Position numbers and translations under genes: made by a program. Shown here in pieces: positions 33,264-47,200 of a stretch of 64,000 nucleotides of DNA; the first letter of the stretch is position 1; every line of letters starts with the position of its first letter. Source of the stretch: Lutraria lutraria. Taxonomy: Eukaryota; Mollusca; Bivalvia; Venerida; Mactridae. The notes beneath the pieces were generated by a model. That model did not search any database, was not told the origin of the DNA, and saw only the letters and a program-made list of their open reading frames with translations. Where the stretch lies: the NCBI GenBank assembly GCA_964023205.1, contig OZ026840.1:13496454-13560453 (forward strand). Direction: 5' to 3'.

Positions 33264-36159
33264 GTATTTCCCCTCCATCGCCCATTTATAATGTTATTCC
33301 TTTGTCCGGAAATAATCCTAATTTCTAGGTATAACATATTTGTCATTTCCCCATGTTGTATATATGTACCTGGGAGAAAAATAAAGTTATGTTCTGTTCT
33401 TCAAAAAAAAATTACATCCCTGTTTATACCACCTACTTATGCCATTTAATAAATATCTAGCGGTACCAATTTTTTCGGGATGATCACATTCTAGTGGGCA
33501 AATTCAAATGTTAACTGAGAAAAAATGTAACAAAATATTATTTCAAACAGTGGTCAAATGATTTATATATGTACAATGTATGTTATTTGTTTTTTGTTTA
33601 ACCTGCTACAAAATTTACGAAATGCTGTCATTCGTGATAATTCAATTTTCCTATCTCTGTTATCCATGTCTCTGCTTTTACTGTTACTTAAAATTACTTT
33701 AAAAGTATCAAAGGCAACTGCGTGAAACTTTTGCTTTAACCAACTGACAAAAATATTTGGCGAGGAATTTCAGTTCGACGAATTTGCTGGTTTTTCTTGT
33801 TTGTGTGTTGTGTTCTCTAACTTATATTTGTTTGATCTTGATATGATTTGTTTTATCATGTTCTGGATCATGAACACATGTTTAAATTCACGAATAAAAT
33901 ACATTTTCTGTTCTGTATTCACCAAAATAATTCATATAAATTCACATTATCAAAGTTAATAAAATCGTCCTTGCTATAATTTAGCTAGGTTAATGGATCG
34001 GACCATGACAATTATTAAGCACAGGGTTTTCTGCTATCAGTATGGATCTTCACACTGTTTGTTAATATGATAACTCGAGGGCATTAATTAAAGCCGATAT
34101 TTTGATTTGACTGAATATAAAAGAAAATTAACGCCGAAAAACTGATTTTGCTGGGAAAAAACAACAACAACAACGCGCAGAAAAAATCACAAAAGTTGAT
34201 TAAATTTGAGTTCATTTATTCATAAAAATATATTTCATTTATTCATTGACAAGAGAAGCCAAATTTATCTTCAGCTTCGTTTTCGTGAACCTTTTATAAA
34301 TATTCTGTCGATCATTTTGTGATACATTCTCGCCGTCTTTCGATTAATTTTGCGAGAAAAAAGATATTCCGTCGACCGTCTTCTCTGTTCTCTGTATTAT
34401 TTGGATGTATAACATATATATGATTGAATTCTTGATTTGATATTTATTATATAAATATCACATTTCTGAGAGGAAGTTATTAGAAATTGTCATCACGACA
34501 AAAATAATGTTGACCGAGGCTTTTATTTTTAGTAACGCCCTCTCAGAAATGTAATATTTATTTTATTATACCAAAGATTTCATAGAAATATAAAAAGAAA
34601 AATATGATGTCACAACATTTTGATAAGCAGTGACATTACATAGACTATCAAGCTTTTACTAGCGCTTCAAATTTAGTAAACGAAATTCTGTTCTAGTTAA
34701 AAGTATTTTCAAGAAGAATATACAATCTAGAACATAATTATTTTATTATGAATAAATCGTAAAATAAATAGAAAATGATTTGAGAACCGAAAATCTGTTT
34801 GAACTGTACGCGTATTATTTCTGCGCGTGTGTTATTACAGTGTGTTATTACAAATTAATGCCCGCTTAGGTATAGTCGTCTTTAAATTGAACACGTAAGT
34901 TATAATAACATATATTAATATATACATCTTCTCCCTGAAGTGTATTCATAAAATTATTATGTTTTGTGCATGTATATTGCATAAGTATGTATGTTGCCAA
35001 TGTTTATGATTGTAAATATGTTGTTGTCCTCATGGAACAGTTGGCCTAAAGGATCTGAAAATAAAGTATCTGTTATCTTGTCACAGAACGGTGACCCCGG
35101 TTTATCAAAGTTGTAACAGCAAAATGAATGCGTCAAACTTTAAAGTGAATATAAATTCATGTGTTGTAACTGTTATGGTAAGATAGTACATAATCATGAA
35201 TAAATACGTTTGATTTGAATCAGGTACGCATATGAAGTTAATATATTAAAGTTTTTATGTAAATAGACAATGTTTAACAGATGTTTTGTTTCTGGTTACC
35301 CGCCCGCCCTTATGTTTCCCAGCGATTCGTTTAATTAGGATCGGAACATACACATCTCGCTTATTTTGGTATTTCCACACCCTTCAACAGCCAAAAAGCC
35401 CGGACCAACATAATAACATTTAATAAGCATGTAACCAGAAGCAAAACAAACATGGTCCTAAGTTTGCACTGAGTGACTTATCAAATGCATTAATACAAAG
35501 ACAACAGCCAAACTATTTAAGCCCTAAATGCCTAAAATATAAAATATAGATTTGCAACCTGACAATGTTGAATAAAAAACTTTCCATTAGATGTGATTTC
35601 AGCTCAATGGAGGAGGAAGACCCAATGTTTACACCTGAATAAAAGCATCAGTCTTCCGGAAGTAAGCTGGGCAGCATCCTTACATGTGGAATTTGTCTGG
35701 AGCCGGATTTGATACGAACTCAAAGTCGTGTACAATAAGAGATCACAACTACTCGACCATAGATGTCTCTTCCAGTTGGCAATAGTTTCAAGTTTATTTC
35801 ATACTCAATCCAAGTATAACGTGGCAATATGAGCAATTTAAAATATGCACATGGTGAAATAATGAGGAATAACTATAACAAGGTGGGAGAGACATATTTT
35901 ATACAATATCATTTGCATAAACATAATATTAGACAAAAATCAAATACATCAGTGTACTAATCGTTATCTTTGATCAAATTTCATTATAATATATCTTACA
36001 AACATACAAAGTGTCTTTAATTATGGAACTGTTTAGTGGTTGTATTCAGTGCAGATTAATGGCATGATATTTGGTCGTCTTAATTATTGGATACATAATA
36101 TAAAGTCAGAAAGTCAGAAAGTTTCTGGTAACAGTCGATATTTTTTACATTAAACTTTA
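33264..36159. other. Gene-free block shared with unit 1
   Basis: Counterpart of 8,084-10,734, with many small indels. It lacks about 90 bp present in unit 1 near 9,175-9,270. No gene recognised. Confidence 0.6.
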
Positions 36160-36640
36160 TAAACCCGAAATAAGACATTGTAGTCACTGACTATTATGGC
36201 GTGCATATAGGTATGGCATATAACCCATAGATGAGTCTATGAGTCAACAGACTTCTATGGCATGCATATAGATATGATAAGTAAGCCCGAAATGGGACAC
36301 TTCAGTCACTGGCTTCTATGGGGTGCCTGAAATGAGACGATTTAGTCGCCTGACTTCTGTGTTGTGCGTATAGATATGGTCTACAAACCTGAAATCAGAG
36401 GAATTAGTCACCTGACTTCATTGGTGTGTATTCAGATATGGTCTATAAACCCGAAATGAGATGTTTTAGTCACATGACTTCTATGGCGCTTATATATAGG
36501 TATAGTCTATGAGACGATTTAGTCACCAATACAATCGGGAAAATGGACTACTCCCATTGGAAACTTTTCGGATTTCAGTGAGCGGTATAACGTATTAAAC
36601 TGTAATTAAATCATGAAGATATCTTATTATTTTAGATTTT
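36160..36640. repeat. Degenerate minisatellite of about 65 bp (unit 2 copy)
   Basis: About six diverged units of the same 'cccgaaatgagacg ... tcacctgacttctatgg' pattern as 10,735-11,260. Copy number and unit order differ between the duplication units. Confidence 0.6.
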
Positions 36641-37867
36641 GAGAGAGCGAAATCAGACGAAAGCGTGAAATAATGAATCGTAATGCCTCAGGTATCAATC
36701 CATTGAATGATTCGTCGGTGGTAAGTGATAACAAATTTGATTTTCTTTCGATTTACACCGGAGTGTGTATGAAATCATGAAGGAATAAAGAAATTTACAC
36801 TGTAGGTTATGAAAACAAACGTAGGTCACATCGATGTCGAGAGGAACTTTTTGTAAGTTTAACGGCTCGTTGCTCCAGTTCAGCGCAATATATGGATATA
36901 AGATTGGTGGTTAAGGAGAAAATTATTTCTGCGTCCAATAAGACCAGGCTTTTAAGATTCGGTTCAGAATTACAACAGGACCTTGATGAACACGACAGGT
37001 GTGATTTTTTAATCCAGGAGTTCTTTACCATTACTATTTAATGCCCATAGTACAATACACACACTTTCTCACCCTTTTCACTAGTCCACAGGCTTTTAAG
37101 AGCCAAACAAAAGGTGTTTGGATACATGCTCATTAAAAATAGCGTAGGCAGATCGGGATTTTATGTATACAAATGTATACGAATATATTATATTTTATGT
37201 TGGCTCTTGAAAAGCAACTGGAAAGGTACAGAAAATCGATGTATCTTTCCTCAGGTCAAATGAAAGTCTAGGGTCGCAGGGATCTATGAAGATATGTCAG
37301 GTAACCAGAACAAACATTTTTACGTATTTTCTTTGCTGACCGGACTAATAATATTTTGAAATGCATACATTTTAGAGCAAAAAATATATCACCTTTTCAT
37401 TGTGAAACAAAAGATAAAAAACCCTGGCCTTCGTTTAAGCCTTCATTTGTTTGACAATTTGTAAGAAAAACTTGAATAACTGCTTAATGTTTCTGACGAC
37501 CGTTGAAAATATTTTCAAGTTTTGACAAATTGTTAACAATTTAAAAAATAATATATTTGAAACTTCGCACATTCTGATAAAAATGCAACATAGGTCACAT
37601 TCTAGTACTCAATATAATTACTGTTGAATATTGTCAAAAGAAAAGGTGATAACACATGACGACCGTAGATTGAACATTTACTGATAAAACCATTTGGGCC
37701 GGCGCTTTTGCAAATTGATTTGAAGCTAAATTTAATTCTGATATATCTATACAGTTATCTAGTTCATTAAACATAATTGCGTTCGGACTTTAAATACTTT
37801 TCATTAATTTAAAAATAATTTATGTCTTCATCTGGTTGGAATATAATTCGTGCTCTTTTCATCAACA
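36641..37867. other. No gene seen
   Basis: 36,650-37,045 aligns loosely with 11,690-11,880. The part 37,046-37,867 is specific to unit 2 and has no recognisable frame or repeat. Confidence 0.45.
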
Positions 37868-38420
37868 ATTTGGCAACATTCATCCACATAGCAGAAGTAG
37901 TAAATAACTTTGGATAAATAACAGATTCATATCTTCCAGTTACATCTACTTAAATTTATTGTATGAACGTGTGTTACCATTTTTATATGTATTTGTAATA
38001 TATACTAACTAATATCTGTGACCAATGTTTTATACTGTATTATTCAAGTTCATGTTTTCAGTAAATATGTATACATGCAGAATATGTGTAACCGCCAATT
38101 TGTTCTATGGGATTATTTATTTGACAGCAAATATGTTTATATCGATAAAATTTTTGACTTGAATTGTATAACTAAATCAGGACAGCACGTGAAATAAATA
38201 CAAAAACTGACAGTACAACCACTAACGCAGTACGTACAACCCGTTTATAATGAATCCACGAGGACCCTATCGACAAGGAAATAAAGATACGAATGTTTAA
38301 AATACAGAAATCACTCACTATATCCAATTCTTAAATTTTACCGACTTTATTATAATTACAGAGTTATATTGTAGTGATTTAACCTCTCGACAAAGGAAGT
38401 GCCAAACAGTGCAACAGAAC

Positions 38421-38822
38421 AGGTTAGTACAGAACAGAATTTTATTTTCACATAATCATTTAATACAGAAACACAAACACACACATAAACATAAAATTAA
38501 AGTATAGACATACATGTAATTTTACTAAGATGATTAACATAATATTATGATCTAAATTATACAAATCAGCAAAGGATAGTATCTGTTAAATTTTATTGAA
38601 TTCGTATTATGAATAGTTTTAACTATTAATGAGGATGAACAAAATACTATTTCTCTTCTTTGCTATTGATTATGAATAATGATAAATTATTATCATTGAA
38701 ATATTCTGGCAATAACCAACTGAGCAGTTTACACTTACATATACCATGATGTTCATCGTCCAGGTCATTAGAATTACACAATATTCACAATATCTCAAGT
38801 TACATGAAACACTGTTTGTTTA
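38421..38822 (-). mobile_element. Old LINE 3' fragment, first half (unit 2 copy)
   Basis: Orthologue of 14,628-15,000 and similar to the 3' end of LINE-B. It is interrupted at 38,823 by the MITE and resumes at about 41,631 ('tagtgaccagtatgaagtcttagttt', against 'cgaccagtatgaattcttagttt' in LINE-B near 25,655), running to about 41,790. Confidence 0.7.
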
Positions 38823-39013
38823 AGTCCCATAATCACATAAATTTATCGGTCGTAATAGTTTTTGTTTGTTCTATAACAGAGAAATTCGGTGTGTTTTCCT
38901 CCTGTGCGTACTTTAGAGCAAGAAAAAATGTTTCTAAAACCACTATCGTATTTTTTTCAATATCATTGAAAAAAAACTATTTATAGAACAGCTGTGTTTT
39001 CCCGCAGTCATAT

Positions 39014-41525
39014 CACAGACGCTTGTTTAGAAAAAAATACCCCACCCACCACGTTCGCTCTTATGACTACCAATTTACATACATACATAGAAGATAACAA
39101 GCTCTAAACGAAAGCAGAACATATTTTTTAGGTTTTTCAAACAAATATTGCACTTGCGTCATAATTTCTGGCTTCTATGCACAATTACATCTTTTTTAAT
39201 TCTATCGACGCCGCTCTCACACTCAAACTTGCAAATACAAGGGAAAATTCCGATAATTTCCAATTACTTAGTATCGGGGGCTGCTGCGATCGAGAAAATG
39301 CTATTTTTAGACATTTTAAAGCGTTTCCGCCTGACCTACGGTCACGTATATGGTCAATTAAACTGGTTCCCGTTGACTTGTGTGTACGAAGCCAACAGGT
39401 ACGGCCTAAAATTTCCAGGACGCTGATTGGTCAATTTCGATTGGAATCCGGGCAGAATTCTGCCCGGGGGATCTCGCGAGACTTTGCATTATCGATGCAC
39501 ATTTCGCGCGTAATTTAAATAATAGATAAAGATTAGTGAACTGGATAGTTATTTTCTGATCTTGGTCGTTGGAACACCAATAAAGTAGCATTTAAATACA
39601 CACAGCGTACTTAAATGTATTTTGAAATAGAATACCGATCCTTATAAAAATATATATATATTTAAGAAATATTTTTAAAATCGAGTACTCGATCACGGTC
39701 GGTGTGGGAGAATTCTTTTCACTTATGTAGATGTTTATATTTTTTGTTATTATTGAACTATCAAATAACATTAATCACCGTACACAATTGCAACTTTTTG
39801 GGTGATACAACCTGATTTTATATTCTTATAAAATTGATATAAATATGCGATGCCAATAATAAATTTAAAAGTCGTGCCCAATCTGATTCTGGACTACGTG
39901 TTTTAAAATTAATTAATGCAAACAATATAGTTGATAATCAATTGACCAGTATACATCGTAGTCTCAATTTCAATACTTGCATTGATAAAATCAAGATAAG
40001 TAGCCAATTAAGAAGTTGTTATGCAATATTATGTAACACGACCGTCTCACTTCCTGTACCCTTATAAGGGAGAAATATTTTATGGATCATTTCACCGAAG
40101 GGGGTCAATATATTCTTTAGCACTTAATTGTGCCCGTCACCATGTTAAATTTACAATATACAGCATAGATCATAATCTTACTCCTAATTTAATTCAGTTC
40201 TGTGGAGTCAGGTGTTAACGAGAAGAAATTCAAGTAACAAAAAATAACTTAAAACGTCACTTGACATATACTGATATATATTTTGTATATAAGATATATA
40301 TTTTAATAGTAATAAAGAAAAATATGTTTTACAGGAATTAATACATATTAGACCGAACTATGAATATATTTATACATATGATTTTTTAAAAAAGAAAACC
40401 ATTTAACAGTAAAAAAATAAATCAAGGCATTAAAATTAATTGATATTTTCAAGATATGTATCTTTGATATGTTATATGACTATAGTGAAACGAATATTCA
40501 CATAGTAACTTCTAGCATCTATATATTTTTTATTTTGAATAAAGGGTATCCACGAGGTATTCAAACATTAGCACTAACATCTCCGCGTACATTTATCAGA
40601 TGTACGTAAATCCCCGATGTTTCTCGAATGGACAGCAACCAATGAAATAGCTAAAATGAGTTGACCAATCAGAACGCTGGAAAATTTAGACCATACCTGT
40701 TCCTTTGGTGCACTGCATCATGGAACGGGAACCAGTTTAATGGTCAATATCTACACAGAGTTGTCGTTCCTGTGCAATATACACATACATCAGTTTGGTA
40801 CCCAAATCGAATTTTAGTTTCGGACAGTCTTTGTGCAATATGTGAAATTCAAAGCATTGTGCGTCTTGGTAAGTATTTTATAAAATTCTTTAGTTACTTA
40901 TTAAATTTAAATACCTATAAATATTAATTACGAGTTATTTCAATGTTACTAAACATAGTGAAATATTACAAAGAAAAGGAGAAAAATACTTACAAATGTA
41001 TATATTTAAGTCCAAAACACCTTGTAAAAATTACTAATAATAAAATACTTACAAATGTGAAATATTTAAATGTCCAAAACACCCGAAATTCAGCCGACAC
41101 ACCGTTTTAACACAACACAAATATGTCCAGGTAATCGGCCCCTTACACTGCGTTATCGTAGTTACGAAATGCAGGGAACCAGACAAACCGCGGTACGCGC
41201 TAATAGTCTAGTTGTCGCCTGCTTACGTTTTTGTGACAAATGTTCGATCGCAATGTTCAGCCCCCACAGTGCAAAACGTGAAAAAGTTGGAATTCTACGA
41301 TATTCAGTTTAGTAGACCGTGGAAAGCGTGTCAGTTAATAAAGAAAAGCCGTTTTAAATAAGCAAAACAGGATTCCAATGTAAGTTTACCTTTCGTTTGT
41401 AAATAAAACCCAAAAATGTGTTCTGCTTTCGTTTAGAGCTTGTTATCTTCTATGTATGTATGTAAATTGGTAGTCATAAGAGCGAACGTGGTGGGTGGGG
41501 TATTTTTTCTAAACAAGCGTCTGTG
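39014..41525. mobile_element. 2.5-kb foldback-type transposon
   Basis: The left arm (39,014 to about 39,136, starting CACAGACGCTTGTTTAG) and the right arm (about 41,404-41,525) are almost perfect inverted copies over more than 110 bp. A second inverted block pairs 39,342-39,435 with about 40,662-40,755 (both contain 'aaactggttcccgtt' and 'ctgattggtcaa'). GTCATAT flanks both sides (39,007-39,013 and 41,526-41,532), a 7-bp target duplication confirmed by the uninterrupted MITE copy at 3,531. No coding frame is recognised, so it is probably non-autonomous. Confidence 0.8.
39448..39481. promoter_or_regulatory. GC-rich palindromes inside the foldback element
   Basis: A perfect 20-bp palindrome (CCGGGCAGAATTCTGCCCGG, 39,448-39,467) lies next to TCTCGCGAGA (39,472-39,481), a 10-bp palindrome known as a core-promoter motif in vertebrates. 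The local GC content is far above the surroundings. Any promoter role here is speculation. Confidence 0.3.
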
Positions 41526-41790
41526 GTCATATTATGCACACGGCATTCAGTGACGTCATGCGCACTATATATTTCAAGTTTACAAAAGCAAAATTCCCAG
41601 CGAAATAGCAAAAAGCTAATAGGACTTTAAATAGTGACCAGTATGAAGTCTTAGTTTAAATCCAGCTGGTCTTAATGGAGAAAAATAAAGTCTTTATTTC
41701 TTAGGCAAAAAGGGTTAAATATTGTTTATCATTTTTTTACTACGATTTCTTTTTTGAAATACTACTACGTTTTAAATGTGCAACATGAAT

Positions 41791-44246
41791 AAGGTTTATT
41801 ACGTGACAGAACTGTGTTGATACTATTAAACTTTTAATCACATTATTACCCAGATTAGAATTCTTGCATACTATCATAACGACTTTACATGAATTTACAT
41901 CTTGATAATCCGGTCACTGTCTGATGCCCGTAATTCATTAATAAGCTTAACATATGATGCTATTCTTTTCAAAATTATGTTTCATTTAGCAATTAAACAG
42001 AAAGCGTTAGACCAACATGGCTATACATCAAGTACAACTATGAAAAGTACTACATACACATACCCTTAGACGCCATCTTGAGAAATTTATTGTCTCGTTA
42101 ATTTTTCTAAAGAAAGTAAAACAAGTCAATTTTTTTCATATCTACTAAAAAGGAACAAAGGACCATAACTAAAATAACCATGGTGGAAAAAACCTGCTGA
42201 GAAATAATCCGTACACAAGAAATAGAAACGGCGACATACATGTAGGAATGCGATAAATCGCTTTTCATAAAAATGTATAGATGGGTCAAATTTAGTGTCA
42301 AAAGTAGTATACTGGTGGTTCTTTTTTTGTCAATTCAATTTCTGAATTGAGAATTTTCTAATTTCTAATTTGAAAGTGCCTTCTTGGATGGTATATATTT
42401 AAATTGAATAGACCTAATTCGAAGACCTTTAATTAAAACAAACTAGAGCTTAGTCAAAGGTTACTAATACCCCCGCCGCAACTTTGACACAAAAAATCTG
42501 TAAGTACACTGTACGGCTAAGTTTAAAGGAACATAACTCTGAAAATGTACAGTTGCAATGCATGCTAATCATATATACGTGCAGAAGTTTACAAACAAGA
42601 ATTAAGAATAAATGAATTAAACAGTAAAAACATTAAATGGGTTAATTTGACTTTTTTTTTTTTTAATTCAAGAGGGATAAAATAATATGCAAAATGAACA
42701 AATATTTATTCCACAATATACAATAACTATCCTGCCTCGCTAACAGAAGCGTCAAGAAAATATACATACACGAGGGCTTAACCAAAAGTTCGTGAAAAAA
42801 ATATAGCAAACTTATTTTTCTTAATATACATATCGAATACATAGTACACATTTGACATTGGCGCCGTACAATATCTTGGTCCAAGATTTCTTTGCGACTT
42901 TTGGACATTGTAAGTGGCTACGGTCTACGGCGTTCGTGTTCTCTTTATGTGCGGGCATTGGAAGGTGTTTCGTACAGACTGTCGGTGTAAGTCTGTGGTA
43001 ATTTGTACAGATTACGTGTGGTGAATATACGGAAGTCGTGCAGTTTCACTGTAGTCTCCGAAAGCTGCCCACGCAAATCCACGGAGAGACGAATTATCAA
43101 AACATGCTTGAGATAACCAATGTGTACTTACATCTGTCCAATTATGTTTTACTTATCTCAAAGTCTACGCACGGCAATGGCGCGGCCGCTTTACGGTGAT
43201 TGCACGACGATTGCTCCAAATCTGGGCGATTTCATGCCAGCGAGCGGGTACCTTATGGCAACGGTACGACAGCCGTGCGATGGTTCCATGATTCTAAAAT
43301 CTTCGTACGGTTTATTTTGTGTACAATTCAAGGATTTGCAATTATCTACCATCGATGTAAACATGTGTTTTGTGCCTTCTTGACATATCTTGATATCACA
43401 GGTCGAATTCTTGTCTAATCTTATTGATTTACACTTAACATCAAATGGCGAGGTGAACCTCGAATTCGTGTCGAGGTCGGATGTATAAACCGCGGACTTA
43501 CGAATAATAATTTGAGTCCCTAAATATGAACGTAAAATACTGGTTGTGGTCTTAAATGACAGTAAAAGGGTTCGTTAATGTAAAATTATTTAGAAAAACA
43601 TCACGTCTGAATTTCGTGCAAAATCCGTTTAACTATAGGCCCTACTTTTTAATCATATATCATTGTGTCAGGATATTTTTTATTTGAGTGACCCTGACTG
43701 TGTTAAATGCGGTCAATGGTGTACTGTTGAGTTAAAATCAGTAGTATTGTTGTTTACTGTTACTTATGTGTTTGTGTTTTATAAAGAATTCTTATTGCAA
43801 TTTCATTAATTGTCTAAATTTAATGAGTTGTTAACATTTCCAATGATTTATTTCTTTTCTTTTAAATGCTAAGAGACAAGCAAAGCTTATGTCCTTCTTC
43901 AGTGTCAAACATGTATAAGTCCTGCATTATATATAAATGTTATGTAGGCCCGTTAGTGTAAATGTTAAAAATATTTGCAAGGGTACGAACGATATATTGA
44001 TACATTTGTCTTTTTTTGCTTCGTACTGAAAAATCACATTCCGACAGTACCTTCAGTACTTTGATCTATATTGTCACATGGTGTTCCCTTGCTGTTTTGA
44101 AACCATCGGATTTCTTTTTTCATTAAACAAGAGATATATAACAACTGATAGAAATAAATGTCACATAATTATATAGTCCATACGCACTCGGTTGGACATT
44201 TTCTTTTAATACACCGGTACCATAGCGAACGAGTCTAACTCAACAT
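41791..44246. other. No gene recognised; partly shared with unit 1
   Basis: 41,790-42,120 and 42,655-42,960 align with unit 1. The part 42,960-44,130 is unit-2 specific and contains open frames around 43,120-43,420, one of 87 codons, that match nothing I know and are absent from unit 1. The last 110 bp align with the CTL-1 downstream region. Confidence 0.4.
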
Positions 44247-47200
44247 TTAGTAAAATTCACAAATGCTCCATAGTTTTAGTGAACATGGTGCGTCATTCCA
44301 CCACAGCCTATAGTAACCAATCTCAACGCAACTCTCAATATTGCGGTAATTATCCGGATTGCCAGAGATCCAGTTGCTGAAGTCGGCAAGTGAAGAACCA
44401 TCAGTCCAGACAAACAATCCATCTGTCACTTGGTCATTCAAACCAATCCATTGACCACGAACTGAATATGTGAACATAATTATATGCATATAGAGATGTA
44501 TATACTGAACAACACTTTCGTTTAGTGGTTCTCGACTACAGATGATATCAGAAATACATTTACAGCATATATAAATGTGTTACTTTGTAATGTTGTTTGA
44601 ACTTTTCAAACTACATTATGGATGACAAAAATATGTAATGACTCTGACTGTTGAAAAAGGGCGTAAATCTCAAACAAAGTTGTCAATCGGCATAAATGAA
44701 GAAAGATAAAAGAAACTGTTCTACTAAAACGGGCCTGAGTATTGACTTCTGGAAATATTCATGATGCATGGAATTCTGTAAAAGAATTTACTTTATCCTT
44801 ATTAAATTTGTCATTATTGACCTATCATGCTGATCATTCCTGACATCGAGTTATTTTACCATTGTTTCACCAGATCGTTTACTATGCCTAAGCATACATT
44901 TTCAGAGTAAAATGCACAAAACAGAATTCCTGGAAGCCTTTAACATATTCTTACAAAGACATTAACCAGCATACACGGTTAGCATTGGTACGCATTGTTC
45001 ACAAAAACAAAAGAATTATAGAACAATAGAAAGAGAAACCCGCCAAAACGTTTTGTACCTCTCCTAAATACCATTACAACACAGTCCTCAAATCTACCAA
45101 TACGTTTTATTCCTCTCCTAAATCCCATTACAACACAGTCCTCAAACCTACCAAAACGTTTTGGTACCTCTCCTAAATCCCATTACAACATAGTCCACAA
45201 ACCTACCAATACGTTTTGGTACCTCTCCTAAATCCCATCACAACATAGTCCACAAACCTACCAATACGTTTTATACCGTTCCTAAATCCCATTACAACAT
45301 AGTCTACAAACTCGCTTATACGATTTATACCGTTCCTAAATCCCATTACAACATAGTCCACAAACCCGCTTATACTTTTTATACCTCTCCTAAATCCCAT
45401 TACAATACAATCCATAAACCTACCAATACGTTTTGTACCTCTCCTAAATCCCATTACAATACTGTCCACAAACCTACCAATACGTTTTATACCGTTCCTA
45501 AATCCCATTACAACATAGTCTACAAACTCGCTAATACGTTTTATACCGTTCCTAAATCCCATTAAAACATAGTCTACAAACTCGCTTATACGATTTATAC
45601 CGTTCCTAAATCCCATTACAACATAGTCTACAAACCCGCTTATACGATTTATACCGTTCCTAAATCCCATTACAACATAGTCTACAAACTCGCTTATACG
45701 ATTTATACCGTTCCTAAATCCCATTACAACATAGTCCACAAACCCGCTTATACGTTTTATACCTCTCCTAAATCCCATTACAATACAATCCACAAACCTA
45801 CCAATACGTTTTATACAATCCCATAACAACACAGTCCACAAAAATTCAGGACGGATCTTACGGACAGTCATGTCACATACCAAACCCACACAAACATAAA
45901 CATAATGATACATCACACGAATAATACGACTGCAGTGTTTCTATTAGACTGGTTCGCTTTGTATTGTGAAATATTCTTTGACATAAGGTGTATCTAATTT
46001 GAACAACGTCCATTCAATGCTTTGTGGTCAAAACAGGAACGTTGACATTGGCATACGCGCTTTTAACAAAGAATTCTAGTGCTAGTATTTGAAAATGGAT
46101 AAAAAATCAGATGCTTAGATGAAACACGCATGCGTAAAATAGTGATTGCAATTACTGTACCTGATGAAGGGTCAGGATGCCTCCCATACAATCCTAACCA
46201 TGACATCACCAGCTCATTTTCTTCTGCAGATTCTATTTTCACCAACTGTCCACCATTTACTTCACAATTAATCTGCAATATACAATATGATACCAGTAAA
46301 TACCAACTTCAGTCAACAAAAATATTTAAACAAAACGAGACACGTCTTTGCTGGCATAGAGAGTGCATAGACGAAGGTTAGTAATGGTGCAACATTCAGG
46401 AAGACTGGATAGGTATAAAACCCTTCAGTTTAATAGTGAAAATGTGGCTTGGTTAAAATCGCTAAAATAACGTAAAATGATATTTTACGTTATTTGCAAA
46501 GATTAAATACCAAGCAACAAAAAAATTCTAACCGAACGCTCAAGAATGGCGTTTTATTGCGATAAATTCTGCATCCCTTTATCGACTTTTTCTTATCAGC
46601 GTTAAACATCTCTAAGGTAGTGTGCATTGTATTGGTACGATATGATGCTATTAATTCATTAATGATAAAAATTTGTTACACAATCTCGTACTAGACATCA
46701 AACCTGGGCGTGGTTTCAATTATTGAACCGTTAACATAAGGGATTTTGATTGGCCATGAAAAATTGAATGGGGTGCGTCAAATTCGTTGATTTCATGCGA
46801 CGATAATGATTCGACACTTTAATTGTCAATTGCTCAGCTTTAAAAAACACGGTAGGTGTCATTTTCGAATTAACATTGCCGTCTTATTTGATGACGGATT
46901 TCAAAGCGGTTTTCGGTATTTTTGTATTTTGTAGCAGAAATGTTAATATAGGGAACTGTGCCAAACAATTTTGATACATGTTTTCATTTTTTATCTATGC
47001 AGTATTACGTTATAAACAGCGGGGCTCTGTATCAAATTTATTATTCAATGTATTAAATTTACATAATTTTTACACACCTTAGCATCATTCCACGTCATTT
47101 GGGTATGAACCAGTGAATAGAATTTGCCTAAAATTAAAACATATACTCAATATATAGTCAAAAAAGTTCATTTATTTGTTTTCGCTTTCTATATTTCTTA

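Larger units (their letters stand above)
38824..41625 (+). mobile_element. MITE copy 2, split by a foldback element
   Basis: Outer ends GTCCCATAATC (38,824) and GCTAATAGGAC (to 41,625) are short inverted repeats. TTTAA flanks both sides (38,819-38,823 and 41,626-41,630), and the surrounding LINE sequence rejoins correctly when the insert is removed. Its two halves (38,824-39,013 and 41,526-41,625) together match the 265-bp copy at 3,531-3,795. Confidence 0.75.

Noticed and set aside
39148..39518. Plus-strand frames of 92 and 113 codons
   Set aside because: They lie in the left arm and interior of the foldback element, overlap each other and the palindromes, and resemble no transposase.
43120..43418. 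Two overlapping plus-strand frames of 72 and 87 codons
   Set aside because: No recognisable motif, no counterpart in unit 1, and no splice context; treated as chance open frames.
45203..45916. 237-codon open frame with an 18-residue repeat (MGFRNGINRIS...), apparently a repetitive protein
   Set aside because: It is the minus-strand reading of the 54-bp intronic minisatellite. The unit length is a multiple of three and lacks a stop in this frame, so a long frame is expected by chance. It lies inside CTL-2 intron 3 on the same strand.
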